Part shown: in pieces, positions 17,497-25,678 of the stretch | Layout of the letters: every line of letters starts with the position of its first letter | Position numbering within the stretch: position 1 is the stretch's first letter | DNA from: Campylobacter gracilis | Lineage (GTDB): Bacteria; Campylobacterota; Campylobacteria; Campylobacterales; Campylobacteraceae | Length of the DNA: 64,000 bases | Direction: 5' to 3' | Assembly: GCF_001190745.1 (NCBI RefSeq) | Contig: NZ_CP012196.1 | Coordinates: forward strand, 1,426,001-1,490,000 | Translations under genes and position numbers: made by a program | Notes under the pieces: generated by a model | The model's input: only the letters and a program-made list of their open reading frames with translations | What the model was told of the DNA's origin: nothing | The model's database searches: none

Positions 17497-17625
17497 ATGT
17501 ATGACTTTATCGATTTAACTAAGCTTACGATTTTTATCAATAGCTTTATGGCTGTCGTTATAGTCTTTTTTGCCGTTATTAAGCAGGTAACCGTTGCTTT
17601 GGATATTTTTAAGAATATGGACTAA
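17497..17625 (+). CDS. Tiny membrane protein, phage minor coat candidate
   Basis: 42 residues beginning MYDFIDLTKL, with one membrane helix (FMAVVIVFFAVI) and a short charged tail. Size, single helix and position between the coat protein and the pIII-like gene fit pVII/pIX-type minor coat proteins. RBS AAAGG upstream of the ATG. The next tiny gene starts 2 bases after its stop. Confidence 0.6.
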   Translation: MYDFIDLTKLTIFINSFMAVVIVFFAVIKQVTVALDIFKNMD

Positions 17626-17627
17626 AT

Positions 17628-17741
17628 ATGTATAAGCTTGATATATCTTTGGAGCAATATAATTTTTTAATGGGCTTGAGTGGCATTCTGTGTGCTTTTT
17701 TGCTTTGCTTATTTGTTTTTTTAGTTTTGAGTAAGCTTTAA
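17628..17741 (+). CDS. Tiny membrane protein, phage minor coat candidate
   Basis: 37 residues starting MYKLDISLEQ, then a single membrane helix (GILCAFLLCLFVFLVL) and a terminal SKL. Begins 2 bases after the preceding tiny gene, suggesting translational coupling. Likely a second pVII/pIX-type minor coat protein. Recognition rests on size and position only. Confidence 0.55.
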   Translation: MYKLDISLEQYNFLMGLSGILCAFLLCLFVFLVLSKL

Positions 17742-17770
17742 TTTACGTTTAAAGTTTTCTCAAATTTAAA

Positions 17771-17864
17771 GATTAACGCGCGCCTCTTTTTATTTAGCTC
17801 GCTAAATAAAAAGCAGTGGCGCAATGCGTTAATCCCACGCTTCCAAGGCGTGTGTCGCGAAGCG
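17771..17864. other. Large compound stem-loop in the phage intergenic region
   Basis: Outer stem GATTAACGC/GCGTTAATC (17771-17779 with 17826-17834), middle GCGCC/GGCGC, and an inner 12-base stem CTTTTTATTTAG/CTAAATAAAAAG (17786-17797 with 17802-17813). A second hairpin follows with two exclusive pairings: CACGC/GCGTG or CGCTTC/GAAGCG. This is the densest structure in the phage and a candidate origin or packaging signal. Confidence 0.7.
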
Positions 17865-17879
17865 TAGAAAGGAAGGGTT

Positions 17880-18011
17880 ATGCAAATAGGTGTTTTTACC
17901 GTAACTGGCGTTTTGTCGTTTGATTATTTTTTCTCAATCATAGTGTGGTTTTTGCTTATATGTTTACCTGTATGCGCCGGTCTTATACTTTTTTCTAGGA
18001 AGTTCTTATAA
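17880..18011 (+). CDS. Tiny membrane protein in the phage structural operon
   Basis: 43 residues starting MQIGVFTVTG with one long membrane helix (FSIIVWFLLICLPVCAGLIL) and a basic end (SRKFL). RBS AAGGAAGG precedes the ATG and the pIII-like gene begins 9 bases after the stop. Third minor-coat-sized gene in this block. Confidence 0.6.
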   Translation: MQIGVFTVTGVLSFDYFFSIIVWFLLICLPVCAGLILFSRKFL

Positions 18012-18020
18012 GGTGGGGTT

Positions 18021-19385
18021 ATGTTTAATAAATTTAAATTTATCCCCCTAATTCTAATATCTTTGGCTGCTTTTTCCTTTGCCGAAATTTTTCCAACTGC
18101 TTCTTATGATTATCGTTTAAGAATTTCTGCAGCGGGTGATATGTGGCTTTATTATGGAACTTATATGAATGCTATTAGTAAACATTGTCGTTTAAAGCAG
18201 ATTGAAAAACCTACTACTGAAGTTCCTTATTTCGATAAGACTTCGTTTAAAATAAATTCTTTTTATTCAGATGTTGCTCCACAAACTATTTCCCACGGCT
18301 CTAGTTATTTACATGATCCTTATATCCTTTATAAATATCTTGGCTATGATGATTTGCCTTGCCCTGGTGAACCTTCTAAAACTTGCACTTGGTTTAAATA
18401 TGATTCTTATCAAGTAGCTCAAATTCCTAATGGTGTTCCTTTTGATTGTGTTAGTTGCAATGCTGCTAGAGGTGAATATTTCGACTCTACTACCGGTTTG
18501 TGCGTAAATAAATGCGAGGATATTACTAATCAAAATGATCGTCTAGATTGTATGTGTAAGCGTGCGGGAAAAATTGGTTATACGGGTGATTTATCTACTA
18601 TGTTTATTGGTGGTGATGGTTCTACAATTTGTTCTTATCGTTGTAAAACTACTAAAGATGATCCGGAAGCTAGACCTAATGGTGACGGCACCGAATTTGG
18701 TGTTAGTTACGATATAAAGGACACTGATCCTAATGCTAATGGCGTCTGCTTTACCGATGATATTTATGCTCCCAATGCTACGCCTGGTCCGAACCCTAAG
18801 CCGGACGATCCGGGTAATAATAATGGCACAAAACCGGGCGGCGATACTCCTAAGCCAGATAATCCGAATCCCGATAAGCCTGATAAACCAAATCCCGATA
18901 AACCTGATCAGGGCGGTGGAGGACACCCGGGCGGCGGTAGCAACCCGGGCAATAATAATGGCACGAAGCCGGGTAATTCCGATAATAATAATGGCACGAA
19001 ACCGGGCAAGGATGACAATCAGGGTAAATTTGACCCCAAAGATTTTGATGATGGCGGTTTAGATAAAGCTCGCGAGGGTTTATATGATAGTATTAAAAAC
19101 CACTTAGAAAACGGCATATCAAAATTTGATGGCGTTAGAGATGGTATAGATCAGTTTATAAACAATGTTAAAGGCAAAGGCTTTTCAAAGGTTCAATCTG
19201 AAATTAAACGCTCTTGCTCCATTAAAAAGGAAATTCAGCTTCCTGATGGTAAAGCTAGGGAGCTGGTAGTTGATTATTGTGATGCCGTCGCTCCTGCTTC
19301 TGAAGTTTCATATTATGTTTTTTACGTTTTTTTCATCGTCGGTATTTTTCTGCTTTTATTAAAGTTATTTGTAGTCTTGATTTAA
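18021..19385 (+). CDS. Phage adsorption protein (pIII-like)
   Basis: 454 residues: signal peptide (to about residue 21), a cysteine-rich N-terminal domain likely to bind the host, a long linker (about residues 250-345) of P/N/G/D/K repeats such as NNNGTKPG and PDKPNPDKPD, a second folded domain with a few cysteines, and a C-terminal membrane helix (FYVFFIVGIFLLLLKLF type). This signal-domain-linker-domain-anchor order is that of the pIII tip protein, which binds the host pilus and TolA. The N-domain sequence itself is not recognised. GTGGGG before the ATG is the RBS. Confidence 0.82.
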   Translation: MFNKFKFIPLILISLAAFSFAEIFPTASYDYRLRISAAGDMWLYYGTYMNAISKHCRLKQIEKPTTEVPYFDKTSFKINSFYSDVAPQTISHGSSYLHDPYILYKYLGYDDLPCPGEPSKTCTWFKYDSYQVAQIPNGVPFDCVSCNAARGEYFDSTTGLCVNKCEDITNQNDRLDCMCKRAGKIGYTGDLSTMFIGGDGSTICSYRCKTTKDDPEARPNGDGTEFGVSYDIKDTDPNANGVCFTDDIYAPNATPGPNPKPDDPGNNNGTKPGGDTPKPDNPNPDKPDKPNPDKPDQGGGGHPGGGSNPGNNNGTKPGNSDNNNGTKPGKDDNQGKFDPKDFDDGGLDKAREGLYDSIKNHLENGISKFDGVRDGIDQFINNVKGKGFSKVQSEIKRSCSIKKEIQLPDGKARELVVDYCDAVAPASEVSYYVFYVFFIVGIFLLLLKLFVVLI

Positions 19386-19394
19386 GGATAGGTT

Positions 19395-19823
19395 ATGCCA
19401 GCTTTTATAGTGTCTGCTTTAGCTTGGGTTTTTAGAAAATTTTCTTTAGGCGAGCTTGCAGGTTTTGTTCTTAAAAAGGTTGTTTTTAGCAAGCTTGTTT
19501 TAATAGAAGCTGCAATGTTTATTTTGATGCTCATATATTTTGGTGCATTGCTTGCTATGGCTGTATTTTTGTTCGATCAATTAGGCGATATCTATGGGTT
19601 TATCAAAAATCTTACTAATCCTGGCACTTCTACTAATGAGGTTACTTCTGTCGCTTTGTCTGTGTTATCAACTCTCGGTGTTTTTAAGGCTTTTTGGGAC
19701 GTCTTTAATCTTTATGCTCCGTTTCTCATATCGTTGTTTTTAATAATCGGTGCAAAAATGGGTATGAAGTTACTTGAAAAGCTTAGGAAAACTATAAATG
19801 AGCTTACTTATTATATTACTTGA
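19395..19823 (+). CDS. Phage pVI-like membrane protein
   Basis: 142 residues with three or four hydrophobic segments, starting 9 bases after the pIII-like gene and ending 9 bases before zot. Position and topology match pVI of filamentous phages, which sits at the pIII end of the virion; the family is often listed as DUF2523. Recognition is by position and topology. Confidence 0.7.
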   Translation: MPAFIVSALAWVFRKFSLGELAGFVLKKVVFSKLVLIEAAMFILMLIYFGALLAMAVFLFDQLGDIYGFIKNLTNPGTSTNEVTSVALSVLSTLGVFKAFWDVFNLYAPFLISLFLIIGAKMGMKLLEKLRKTINELTYYIT

Positions 19824-19832
19824 GGCTTCTAA

Positions 19833-20939
19833 ATGATAACTTACATCGTCGGCAATCCTGGTAGCGGTAAAACATATTACTCAGTTTTTAAAATTTATCA
19901 GCTTTTTATTTTTAAGCCAAAGGATACTTTCCTATCAAAGGTTATTAAGCCTGAGAAGCAGAAAGAATATTTATATTGCTATACCAATATTAACGGCTTT
20001 AAATTTGATCTAGATAATAAATTTATAAAATTCGACTATGAAAAGTTTTACTCTGATCTTGAAGTCCTATATCTGCTTTATATGGATAAGGTGGGCGATG
20101 ATGTTCTAAACGAAAAAGCTAAAGAGTTAAATTTACACAATGTCTTAATAATCCTCGATGAGGCTCATAATTTCTTAAAAGCTAAAGAGGATAGCATTTT
20201 GGTTTGGTGGCTTACCTATCATCGCCATTTATACCAAGATATTATGCTTATTACGCAAGATTTATCGCTTATAAGTAACGAATATAAACGTATAGCTGAA
20301 CATTTTGTTAAAGCCGTAGATAGCTCTAAGCGCCTATTCAAAAATAAATTTAGATATATGCTTTACGGCTCTTACAAAATGTATCAAAAAGACGTTATGC
20401 AAAAATTTCACGTTCCGTATTTGAAAGAGGTTTTTAATCTCTATCATTCGGGGCAAAACGCTTCTCAAAAATCTTTTGTCCGTAAATTTCTTTATGTATC
20501 GTTATTTTTGTTTATCACTCTATCTATATACTTTTATTTCTTTGTGAAAAGTTTCAATTCTGATGAATCCGCTGATTCCTCTGCTCCCGCCCCCGATACC
20601 CAATCCAATCAACCTATCGAAACCGCAAGCGGTAACAGCACTAAAGCTTTATTCAACGCCTCTAATCCAAATCCTAATGAACCTCCTATCGGCTACATTT
20701 ACCAAATTTATTGTTTTTACGATCGTTGTTCCATTCAAAACGGCACTTACGATCACTTTGATCAGAGATACTTAAATTTCATCTTTTTGCGCTCCCCGCC
20801 TAAATTTAATGTGCGCTCGTTTAAAGGTAAAGGTATTACGTATTTCTTTGTTGGCTTTGATAAGCCCGTTTTCGATAACCTAAAGAAGGAAGAGTTAAAT
20901 GAAAAAAGTTCTTTTTCTAGTGCTATTTATTCTAAGTAG
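19833..20939 (+). CDS. zot: Zot family assembly ATPase (pI-like)
   Basis: Inner-membrane motor for virion extrusion. Residues 7-14 form Walker A (GNPGSGKT), a Walker B-like LIILDEAHNF follows near residue 110, and one membrane helix lies around residues 215-235, with a periplasmic C-terminal part. 368 residues is normal for Zot/pI proteins. Vibrio cholerae Zot has been reported to loosen tight junctions and similar claims exist for Campylobacter; the conserved role is phage assembly and toxicity cannot be judged here. Its end overlaps the secretin gene by 41 bases. Confidence 0.92.
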   Translation: MITYIVGNPGSGKTYYSVFKIYQLFIFKPKDTFLSKVIKPEKQKEYLYCYTNINGFKFDLDNKFIKFDYEKFYSDLEVLYLLYMDKVGDDVLNEKAKELNLHNVLIILDEAHNFLKAKEDSILVWWLTYHRHLYQDIMLITQDLSLISNEYKRIAEHFVKAVDSSKRLFKNKFRYMLYGSYKMYQKDVMQKFHVPYLKEVFNLYHSGQNASQKSFVRKFLYVSLFLFITLSIYFYFFVKSFNSDESADSSAPAPDTQSNQPIETASGNSTKALFNASNPNPNEPPIGYIYQIYCFYDRCSIQNGTYDHFDQRYLNFIFLRSPPKFNVRSFKGKGITYFFVGFDKPVFDNLKKEELNEKSSFSSAIYSK

Positions 20940-22068
20940 CGCATTTAGCGAAGAGATTAAGCTAAATTTGCTTGATTTTGCCAACGTTGCCAGTCATAAT
21001 TCTAAGATTGACATTCTAATCAGCGATGAGATAGATCCGAATAGCTTTTATTTTTATACGTCTAAGAATTCAGACGTAACGATAAAGCATTTTCGCAAAG
21101 CCATAGAAAGTAAAGGCTTAAAGCTCATTCTTACCGACGGCTTTTATTATGTTTTTAAGAAGAATAAGGACTATGGCGATGCTAATGGCAGCATTAGCGC
21201 CGAGCGCAGGCTAAGATATCTCACTCTTGCTAATAACTCCTATGACGACGCGGACAAGATAGTAAGCAAGATGACCGATCAAAACTCAAGCTATATCCGC
21301 TCTACAAACTCCGTCGTATTCAAAGCAAGCGACGACGAATATAGCGACATAATAGATTTTGTCCAAAGAAGCGACAAAAAGCTCGAACAGGTAAATTTCA
21401 AGCTTACCATACTTGAGACCAATACGAATGATTATAAAGATATAGGCTCGCATCTAAATTCTTTAGGCGACGTCGTTACCCGCTCCGATCTAAACTATTT
21501 CATAAATCTTATTACTATGCCTTATAGCGCCGAGACAAACGTAGTAACTACAAAAAAACGGGGCTTTTACGGAGTTCTTAGCCTGCTTCAACAAAATGGC
21601 GTAACGACTATCAAACAAAGCCCGTTTCTGGTCGCAAAGAGCGGCGCCGAGGTTTATTTTTCATCCGTCGAAAATGTTCCATACCTCACAAATACCAGCA
21701 CCTACACGCAAAATGGCACCGCCACTCAAAACAGCTACGAATATAAAGACGTTGGCCTAAAGATTAAAATTCGCCCGGTTGTGCTTCAGAATTCAAACGT
21801 CGATTTCAGCCTTGATTTGGTGGTTGAGGATCTATTAGACACTCAAAACACCCTCACTCCACGCACGAGTAAAAAGGAGCTTAAGTCGAATTATAGTTTA
21901 AAGCGGGGCGAGCTTTTGGTTCTAAGCGGCATAAATAAAGACGTAGCCTATTCAAAACGTAACGGCGTGCCGCTACTGAAAGATATACCTATTTTAAAAT
22001 ACCTCTTTTCTATCGAGCAGAATTATAAAAGCACCAGTATTATAACCCTCACAATCGAGGTAAATTAA
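20899..22068 (+). CDS. Phage secretin (pIV-like outer-membrane channel)
   Basis: Forms the outer-membrane pore through which phage leaves. 389 residues with a signal peptide, N-terminal ring domains (N0-like strand LNLLDFANVASHNS), and the C-terminal secretin domain with the conserved VPYLT, YEYKDVGLKIKIRP and GVPLLKDIPILKYLF segments. The ATG lies inside the end of zot with GAAGGAAG as RBS. Having its own secretin makes the phage independent of a host secretin for exit. Confidence 0.92.
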   Translation: MKKVLFLVLFILSSAFSEEIKLNLLDFANVASHNSKIDILISDEIDPNSFYFYTSKNSDVTIKHFRKAIESKGLKLILTDGFYYVFKKNKDYGDANGSISAERRLRYLTLANNSYDDADKIVSKMTDQNSSYIRSTNSVVFKASDDEYSDIIDFVQRSDKKLEQVNFKLTILETNTNDYKDIGSHLNSLGDVVTRSDLNYFINLITMPYSAETNVVTTKKRGFYGVLSLLQQNGVTTIKQSPFLVAKSGAEVYFSSVENVPYLTNTSTYTQNGTATQNSYEYKDVGLKIKIRPVVLQNSNVDFSLDLVVEDLLDTQNTLTPRTSKKELKSNYSLKRGELLVLSGINKDVAYSKRNGVPLLKDIPILKYLFSIEQNYKSTSIITLTIEVN

Positions 22069-22115
22069 TATGAGTATGAGAGCATACGAGGTGCATTATA
22101 CGACTGGCAACGGCT

Positions 22116-22162
22116 GCAGAGAAAAGCAAGCGACGAGGCACGAGGAGCGCGCTTTTCTCTGC
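22116..22162. other. Long hairpin ahead of the replication initiator gene
   Basis: Twelve-base perfect stem GCAGAGAAAAGC (22116-22127) with GCTTTTCTCTGC (22151-22162) around a 23-base purine-rich loop. It occupies the only sizeable gap in the right half of the phage, 49 bases before rep. Candidate replication origin or nick region. Confidence 0.65.
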
Positions 22163-22211
22163 CCCCTTGTCAATTTAATAAAAATCTGTTACATTTAAAC
22201 GAAGCTTAAAG

Positions 22212-23087
22212 ATGTTTGGATTAAATGAGGCTGATTTTGCAGCTGTAAAACTCAAAATTGACAGACAACGAAAGTTTTTGCAGGATTATAAATTTACAAA
22301 TTCTTTCGGCGAAGAAAAAAGCCTGCTTTCGGTTTCAAAGTCCGCAAATTTTTCAAGCACCTATTACGCCGAGGTAGCTAACCGCACCAATACTATACAT
22401 ATGCTTTCAGTAAAGCACGAATTGGCGCCCGTGTTTCTAACCATTACCTTAAACGGCTGCTTCCGTAAGGCGCTAGTGGGAAATTTTGCCACTTTTACTA
22501 CTAAGGATATTAGATCGCTTCCGATAGAGCAGAAGCAAAAGCTAAATGAGGGCGTGCCTTTTTCTATCAGAGATTTAGCTAACGTTTTAAACTATAATTT
22601 TCACAAATTTACTATGCGGTTCAGGCGTATTTATAAAGGTGAAGTATTCCAGTATATTCGCACTTTTGAGCCACATAAGAAGGACGGCGTGCCGCACATT
22701 CATGCTTTGATATATGCCCCAAGGCATACTATTCCCTATCTGCTTAAAATTTACAAAGACGTATTCTATGCCCCGCAAAACCTAAGAAACGAGCGTTTAA
22801 CTGCGTCTCAAATAACAAACGGCGAGATAAACGGGTTTCAAACCTCTATAAACAACGCCACGGGTTATGTGATGAAATATATCACTAAGACTTTTATAAA
22901 TTTCAATGAAACTGACGATATTAACGAGGTTCAGGCGTGGTTTATAAAGCACAAAATTCGCAGGTTTCTATCCTCGCAAAACCCAATTCCGCTTTGGGTA
23001 TATCGCAAGATAAATTTCATTAAAAGCCTGCGTGATCTCGGTAACCTCAATATTCTAAAAGACTTCGATAATACGCTTATAGAGTGA
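22212..23087 (+). CDS. Rolling-circle replication initiator (HUH endonuclease)
   Basis: Nicks the phage double strand at the origin to start rolling-circle replication. 291 residues with the three Rep motifs: FLTITLN (residues 75-81), the HUH motif PHIHALI (H162, H164), and GYVMKYITK with candidate nucleophile Tyr219 or Tyr223 followed by Lys. It lies directly downstream of a long hairpin. No strong RBS is visible at the ATG. Class-level assignment is firm; the exact Rep family is not. Confidence 0.88.
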   Translation: MFGLNEADFAAVKLKIDRQRKFLQDYKFTNSFGEEKSLLSVSKSANFSSTYYAEVANRTNTIHMLSVKHELAPVFLTITLNGCFRKALVGNFATFTTKDIRSLPIEQKQKLNEGVPFSIRDLANVLNYNFHKFTMRFRRIYKGEVFQYIRTFEPHKKDGVPHIHALIYAPRHTIPYLLKIYKDVFYAPQNLRNERLTASQITNGEINGFQTSINNATGYVMKYITKTFINFNETDDINEVQAWFIKHKIRRFLSSQNPIPLWVYRKINFIKSLRDLGNLNILKDFDNTLIE

Positions 23088-23111
23088 GATTATAAGAGCC
23101 AAAGTATCTTT

Positions 23112-23564
23112 ATGTCTATCCCATATACTTCCGAGGAGCTAATCTACGAGGACGGACACCTGCTTTATTATGTCTGTGGTAGGCTCATGCATGAATACGT
23201 TAAAAATATCAATCCGGCTCAAAGCACTGGTAAAATCCAATCTCACGAGTTTAAATCTATTCAAAAGGCTTACAATAGCGATATTAAGCCAGTTTCTCAC
23301 AATCCTTATAAAATATTTCGCACCGCTTGGAAAGATATGAGTGACGAGCGTTTAAAATTATACTGGCGCGATAACCAAAAAGAGATGACCGACGACATTC
23401 TAAGCGTCCAAGATTACGCTATGCTTGAGAATGAGATGATCGAGCGTGGCTTTTTGCAACGATATAAAAATCATATTAGATATTTTACGCAGCACGCTCT
23501 GGAAGATATTAGAGAGCTGGAATTTAAATATTCCAATAATGGTGTTATGCCGTATCCATTTTAA
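23112..23564 (+). CDS. Prophage protein of unknown function
   Basis: 150 residues, no signal or membrane segment, helical and charged, lying between rep and the integrase gene with 24-base and 11-base gaps. It has two modest charged-helix blocks (WKDMSDERLKLYWRDNQKEM, MIERGFLQRYKNHIRYF). Not recognised; position suggests replication or integration accessory. Confidence 0.6.
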   Translation: MSIPYTSEELIYEDGHLLYYVCGRLMHEYVKNINPAQSTGKIQSHEFKSIQKAYNSDIKPVSHNPYKIFRTAWKDMSDERLKLYWRDNQKEMTDDILSVQDYAMLENEMIERGFLQRYKNHIRYFTQHALEDIRELEFKYSNNGVMPYPF

Positions 23565-23575
23565 AAGGCTTTACG

Positions 23576-24451
23576 ATGCTACTCAACGAGCTTTTTAATA
23601 ATTACATAGAATTTTATGAGTTGATACTTCGTAAGCACACTTTAGAAAGCGATATATCGATGTATAAAAAGCATATAGCTTCAAGTTTGGGCGAAAAAGA
23701 TGTAAGCGATATAAGCTTTTTAGATATTCAAAGGCTCTGTAACGGCTTAATTAAGGCTGATTATAAAATCAAGACCGTTAAAAATATCCTTGCAAAGCTT
23801 CACGTAATTTTTAAATTCGCTCAAAAGCTTGAGCTTATAGCTAAAAATCCCTGTGATTTTGTCGAGCTACCTAAATTTGACAATAAACGATACTTTGATT
23901 ATCCGCTATCAGTTCAAAGGCAATTTATAAAAGCTATATGTGAAAATGAAGCTGATAGCGCCGATATATTCTTTTTTCTACTTCACGGCAGGCGTAAAAA
24001 TGAGGTCTTGAGTTTATGTTGGAGTGATGTAAATTTAAAGACTAAAACTTACGTCATACCTTTTCAAATCAATAAAGCTAAGCGTGATATGGTCTATTCT
24101 ATGAGCGACGAGCTTTATAAAAGGCTATTAAAGCGTTATATAGCCGCGAAACAGAATAATCAGCTAAATGGCTATGTCTTTGTCAATCCTGCTACTGGGT
24201 CAAAATTTGTTGATCTGCGTAGAAGCTGGAATTCTTTGCTAAAGAGGAATAATCTACCTAAAATCAGGCTTCACGATATAAGGCATCTTATCGGCACTTA
24301 CTGCATAAATTATCTTAAGCTTCCGATCGAGCAAGTGAGTTTTACTCTCGGTCATACGAATATCATTACTACGCAAAAATACATCACTGCCAATATAAAA
24401 CAATCGAAAAATACTATCGAAAATTTGATTATTTCTGCTTTGGAAAAATAA
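23576..24451 (+). CDS. Tyrosine recombinase integrase
   Basis: Catalyses site-specific integration at tRNA-fMet. 291 residues: an N-terminal SAM-like core-binding domain (residues 1-95) and a catalytic domain with Arg139/140 (HGRRKNEVLSL), HxxR at 233-236 (LHDIRH), His260 (LGHTNI) and the nucleophile Tyr269 (TTQKYI). It points towards and lies 41 bases from the right attachment site, the usual layout for tRNA-targeting elements. All catalytic residues are present, so it is probably active. Confidence 0.93.
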   Translation: MLLNELFNNYIEFYELILRKHTLESDISMYKKHIASSLGEKDVSDISFLDIQRLCNGLIKADYKIKTVKNILAKLHVIFKFAQKLELIAKNPCDFVELPKFDNKRYFDYPLSVQRQFIKAICENEADSADIFFFLLHGRRKNEVLSLCWSDVNLKTKTYVIPFQINKAKRDMVYSMSDELYKRLLKRYIAAKQNNQLNGYVFVNPATGSKFVDLRRSWNSLLKRNNLPKIRLHDIRHLIGTYCINYLKLPIEQVSFTLGHTNIITTQKYITANIKQSKNTIENLIISALEK

Positions 24452-24492
24452 GAATATTTTAAGATTTTATCAAATGCTCTTGTAATGGGTGT

Positions 24493-24568
<76 letters not shown>

Positions 24569-24608
24569 ATAAAAAAACGCGAATAAATTTAAAATACATT
24601 CGCGAAAG

Positions 24609-24683
24609 TGGATGGGGTAGGAGGATTCGAACCTCCGAATGATTGGACCAAAACCAATTGCCTTGCCGCTTGGCTATACCCCA
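24609..24683 (-). tRNA. tRNA-Gln (anticodon TTG)
   Basis: 75 nt with CCA encoded; acceptor TGGGGTA/TACCCCA, anticodon stem ATTGG/CCAAT with loop TTTTGGT. Follows tRNA-fMet by 40 bases on the opposite side from the prophage, so it belongs to the host. Confidence 0.92.
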
Positions 24684-24904
24684 ACTTTTTAAAATAAAAT
24701 TATATTATACATAAATTATTCTCATAAGTCAAGTCCTATAATAAATAATATTAAAAATTTATTTTATGATATTACTCGCATCATAATTAACTATATATAA
24801 GTTGAACAGTTATCTAATATTTAATTTCAAGAATTATATTATTATAAAGAATAGAGAATTTTAAAATTAATAATTATAGAATCAAACAATAAAGAAATAT
24901 GAAT

Positions 24905-24932
24905 TAAAAAAGCCCTAGCCGAAGCTAGGGCT
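24905..24932 (-). terminator. Rho-independent terminator of the pilin-like gene
   Basis: Nine-base stem AGCCCTAGC/GCTAGGGCT with a CGAA/TTCG tetraloop, followed on the minus strand by TTTTTT. Lies 26 bases beyond the stop codon. Confidence 0.88.
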
Positions 24933-24958
24933 AAACAGTAAATCGCTAAAAGAATCTA

Positions 24959-25405
24959 CTATTCGTATTGAACACCCTTACCACCAAATTTATAGGTATT
25001 TTTGGTTTTATTTCCAGCTTCGCTTTTAATAGCAGCTTCAACCTGTGATACACCAGGCATTCCCCATACTCTCTGACATAGAGCACCAGTCTTAGTTATA
25101 GTCATACTAGCTTCACCTTTAGCATTATCATATCCTGTTACCTCTAAGCAAGTCTCTTTCTTCACTTTGATAGGATTTGGGACATTAGTCATACTTGCAG
25201 TTGCCCCTTCACCCTCACCTGCAAAGCTTCCTTGGGAAGTATAATAGGAACCTAAATCAGTTATAAGCGTCTGAATATTTGTAGCCGCTTTAGAAACCTC
25301 AGCATCATCACGAGTAGCTGCAAGTCTTGGAATAGCAACAGCTGCCAAAATACCTAAAATAACGATAACGAAGATCAACTCGATCATAGTAAAACCTTTT
25401 TTCAT
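24959..25405 (-). CDS. Type IV pilin/pseudopilin-like protein
   Basis: Prepilin of 148 residues with a type III signal: MKKGFTMIELIFVIVILGIL, where processing after Gly leaves N-methyl-Phe and Glu at position 5. The globular part holds two cysteines (ETCLEV, ALCQRV) that likely form the C-terminal disulfide loop. Role: a subunit of a type II secretion/competence-type pseudopilus or type IV pilus; which one cannot be decided from one gene. AAGGAG before ATG, a consensus promoter and a strong terminator make a single-gene unit expected to be highly expressed. Interesting beside a filamentous phage, since such phages often enter by type IV pili. Confidence 0.88.
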   Translation of the reverse strand: MKKGFTMIELIFVIVILGILAAVAIPRLAATRDDAEVSKAATNIQTLITDLGSYYTSQGSFAGEGEGATASMTNVPNPIKVKKETCLEVTGYDNAKGEASMTITKTGALCQRVWGMPGVSQVEAAIKSEAGNKTKNTYKFGGKGVQYE

Positions 25406-25460
25406 GGTTTACTCCTTAAATAAAATTCATCCCGCATACCTATATGCGAAACTTGGTGTA

Positions 25461-25489
25461 ATTATAGAGAAAAATTTAAAAATTGTCAA
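25461..25489 (-). promoter_or_regulatory. Consensus sigma-70 promoter of the pilin-like gene
   Basis: On the minus strand TTGACA (25484-25489), a 17-base spacer and TATAAT (25461-25466), 56 bases upstream of the ATG. Perfect match to consensus. The leader holds an inverted repeat CGCATA/TATGCG. Confidence 0.85.
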
Positions 25490-25678
25490 TAGTTTTTGGT
25501 AAATTTTTTACAATTTATTTACAAAATCCGATTTCTCGGGCATTTCAAAATTGAAATTTTAAGCTGATTTGATCTATATAATAGATTTTGGCGGCGCCTC
25601 TGCACATTGATACCATAAAAATTATTTGCTTTCATTTTGTGCGCGTCCGATAAACCATATAATTTGAGATACAGGATG

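Noticed and set aside
18733..19062. Isoleucine-rich frame inside the pIII-like gene
   Set aside because: Frame shadow of the P/N/G/D linker repeats; no RBS.
19833..20939. Zot as a dedicated toxin
   Set aside because: Context and motifs show the phage assembly ATPase role; any effect on host tight junctions cannot be judged from sequence.
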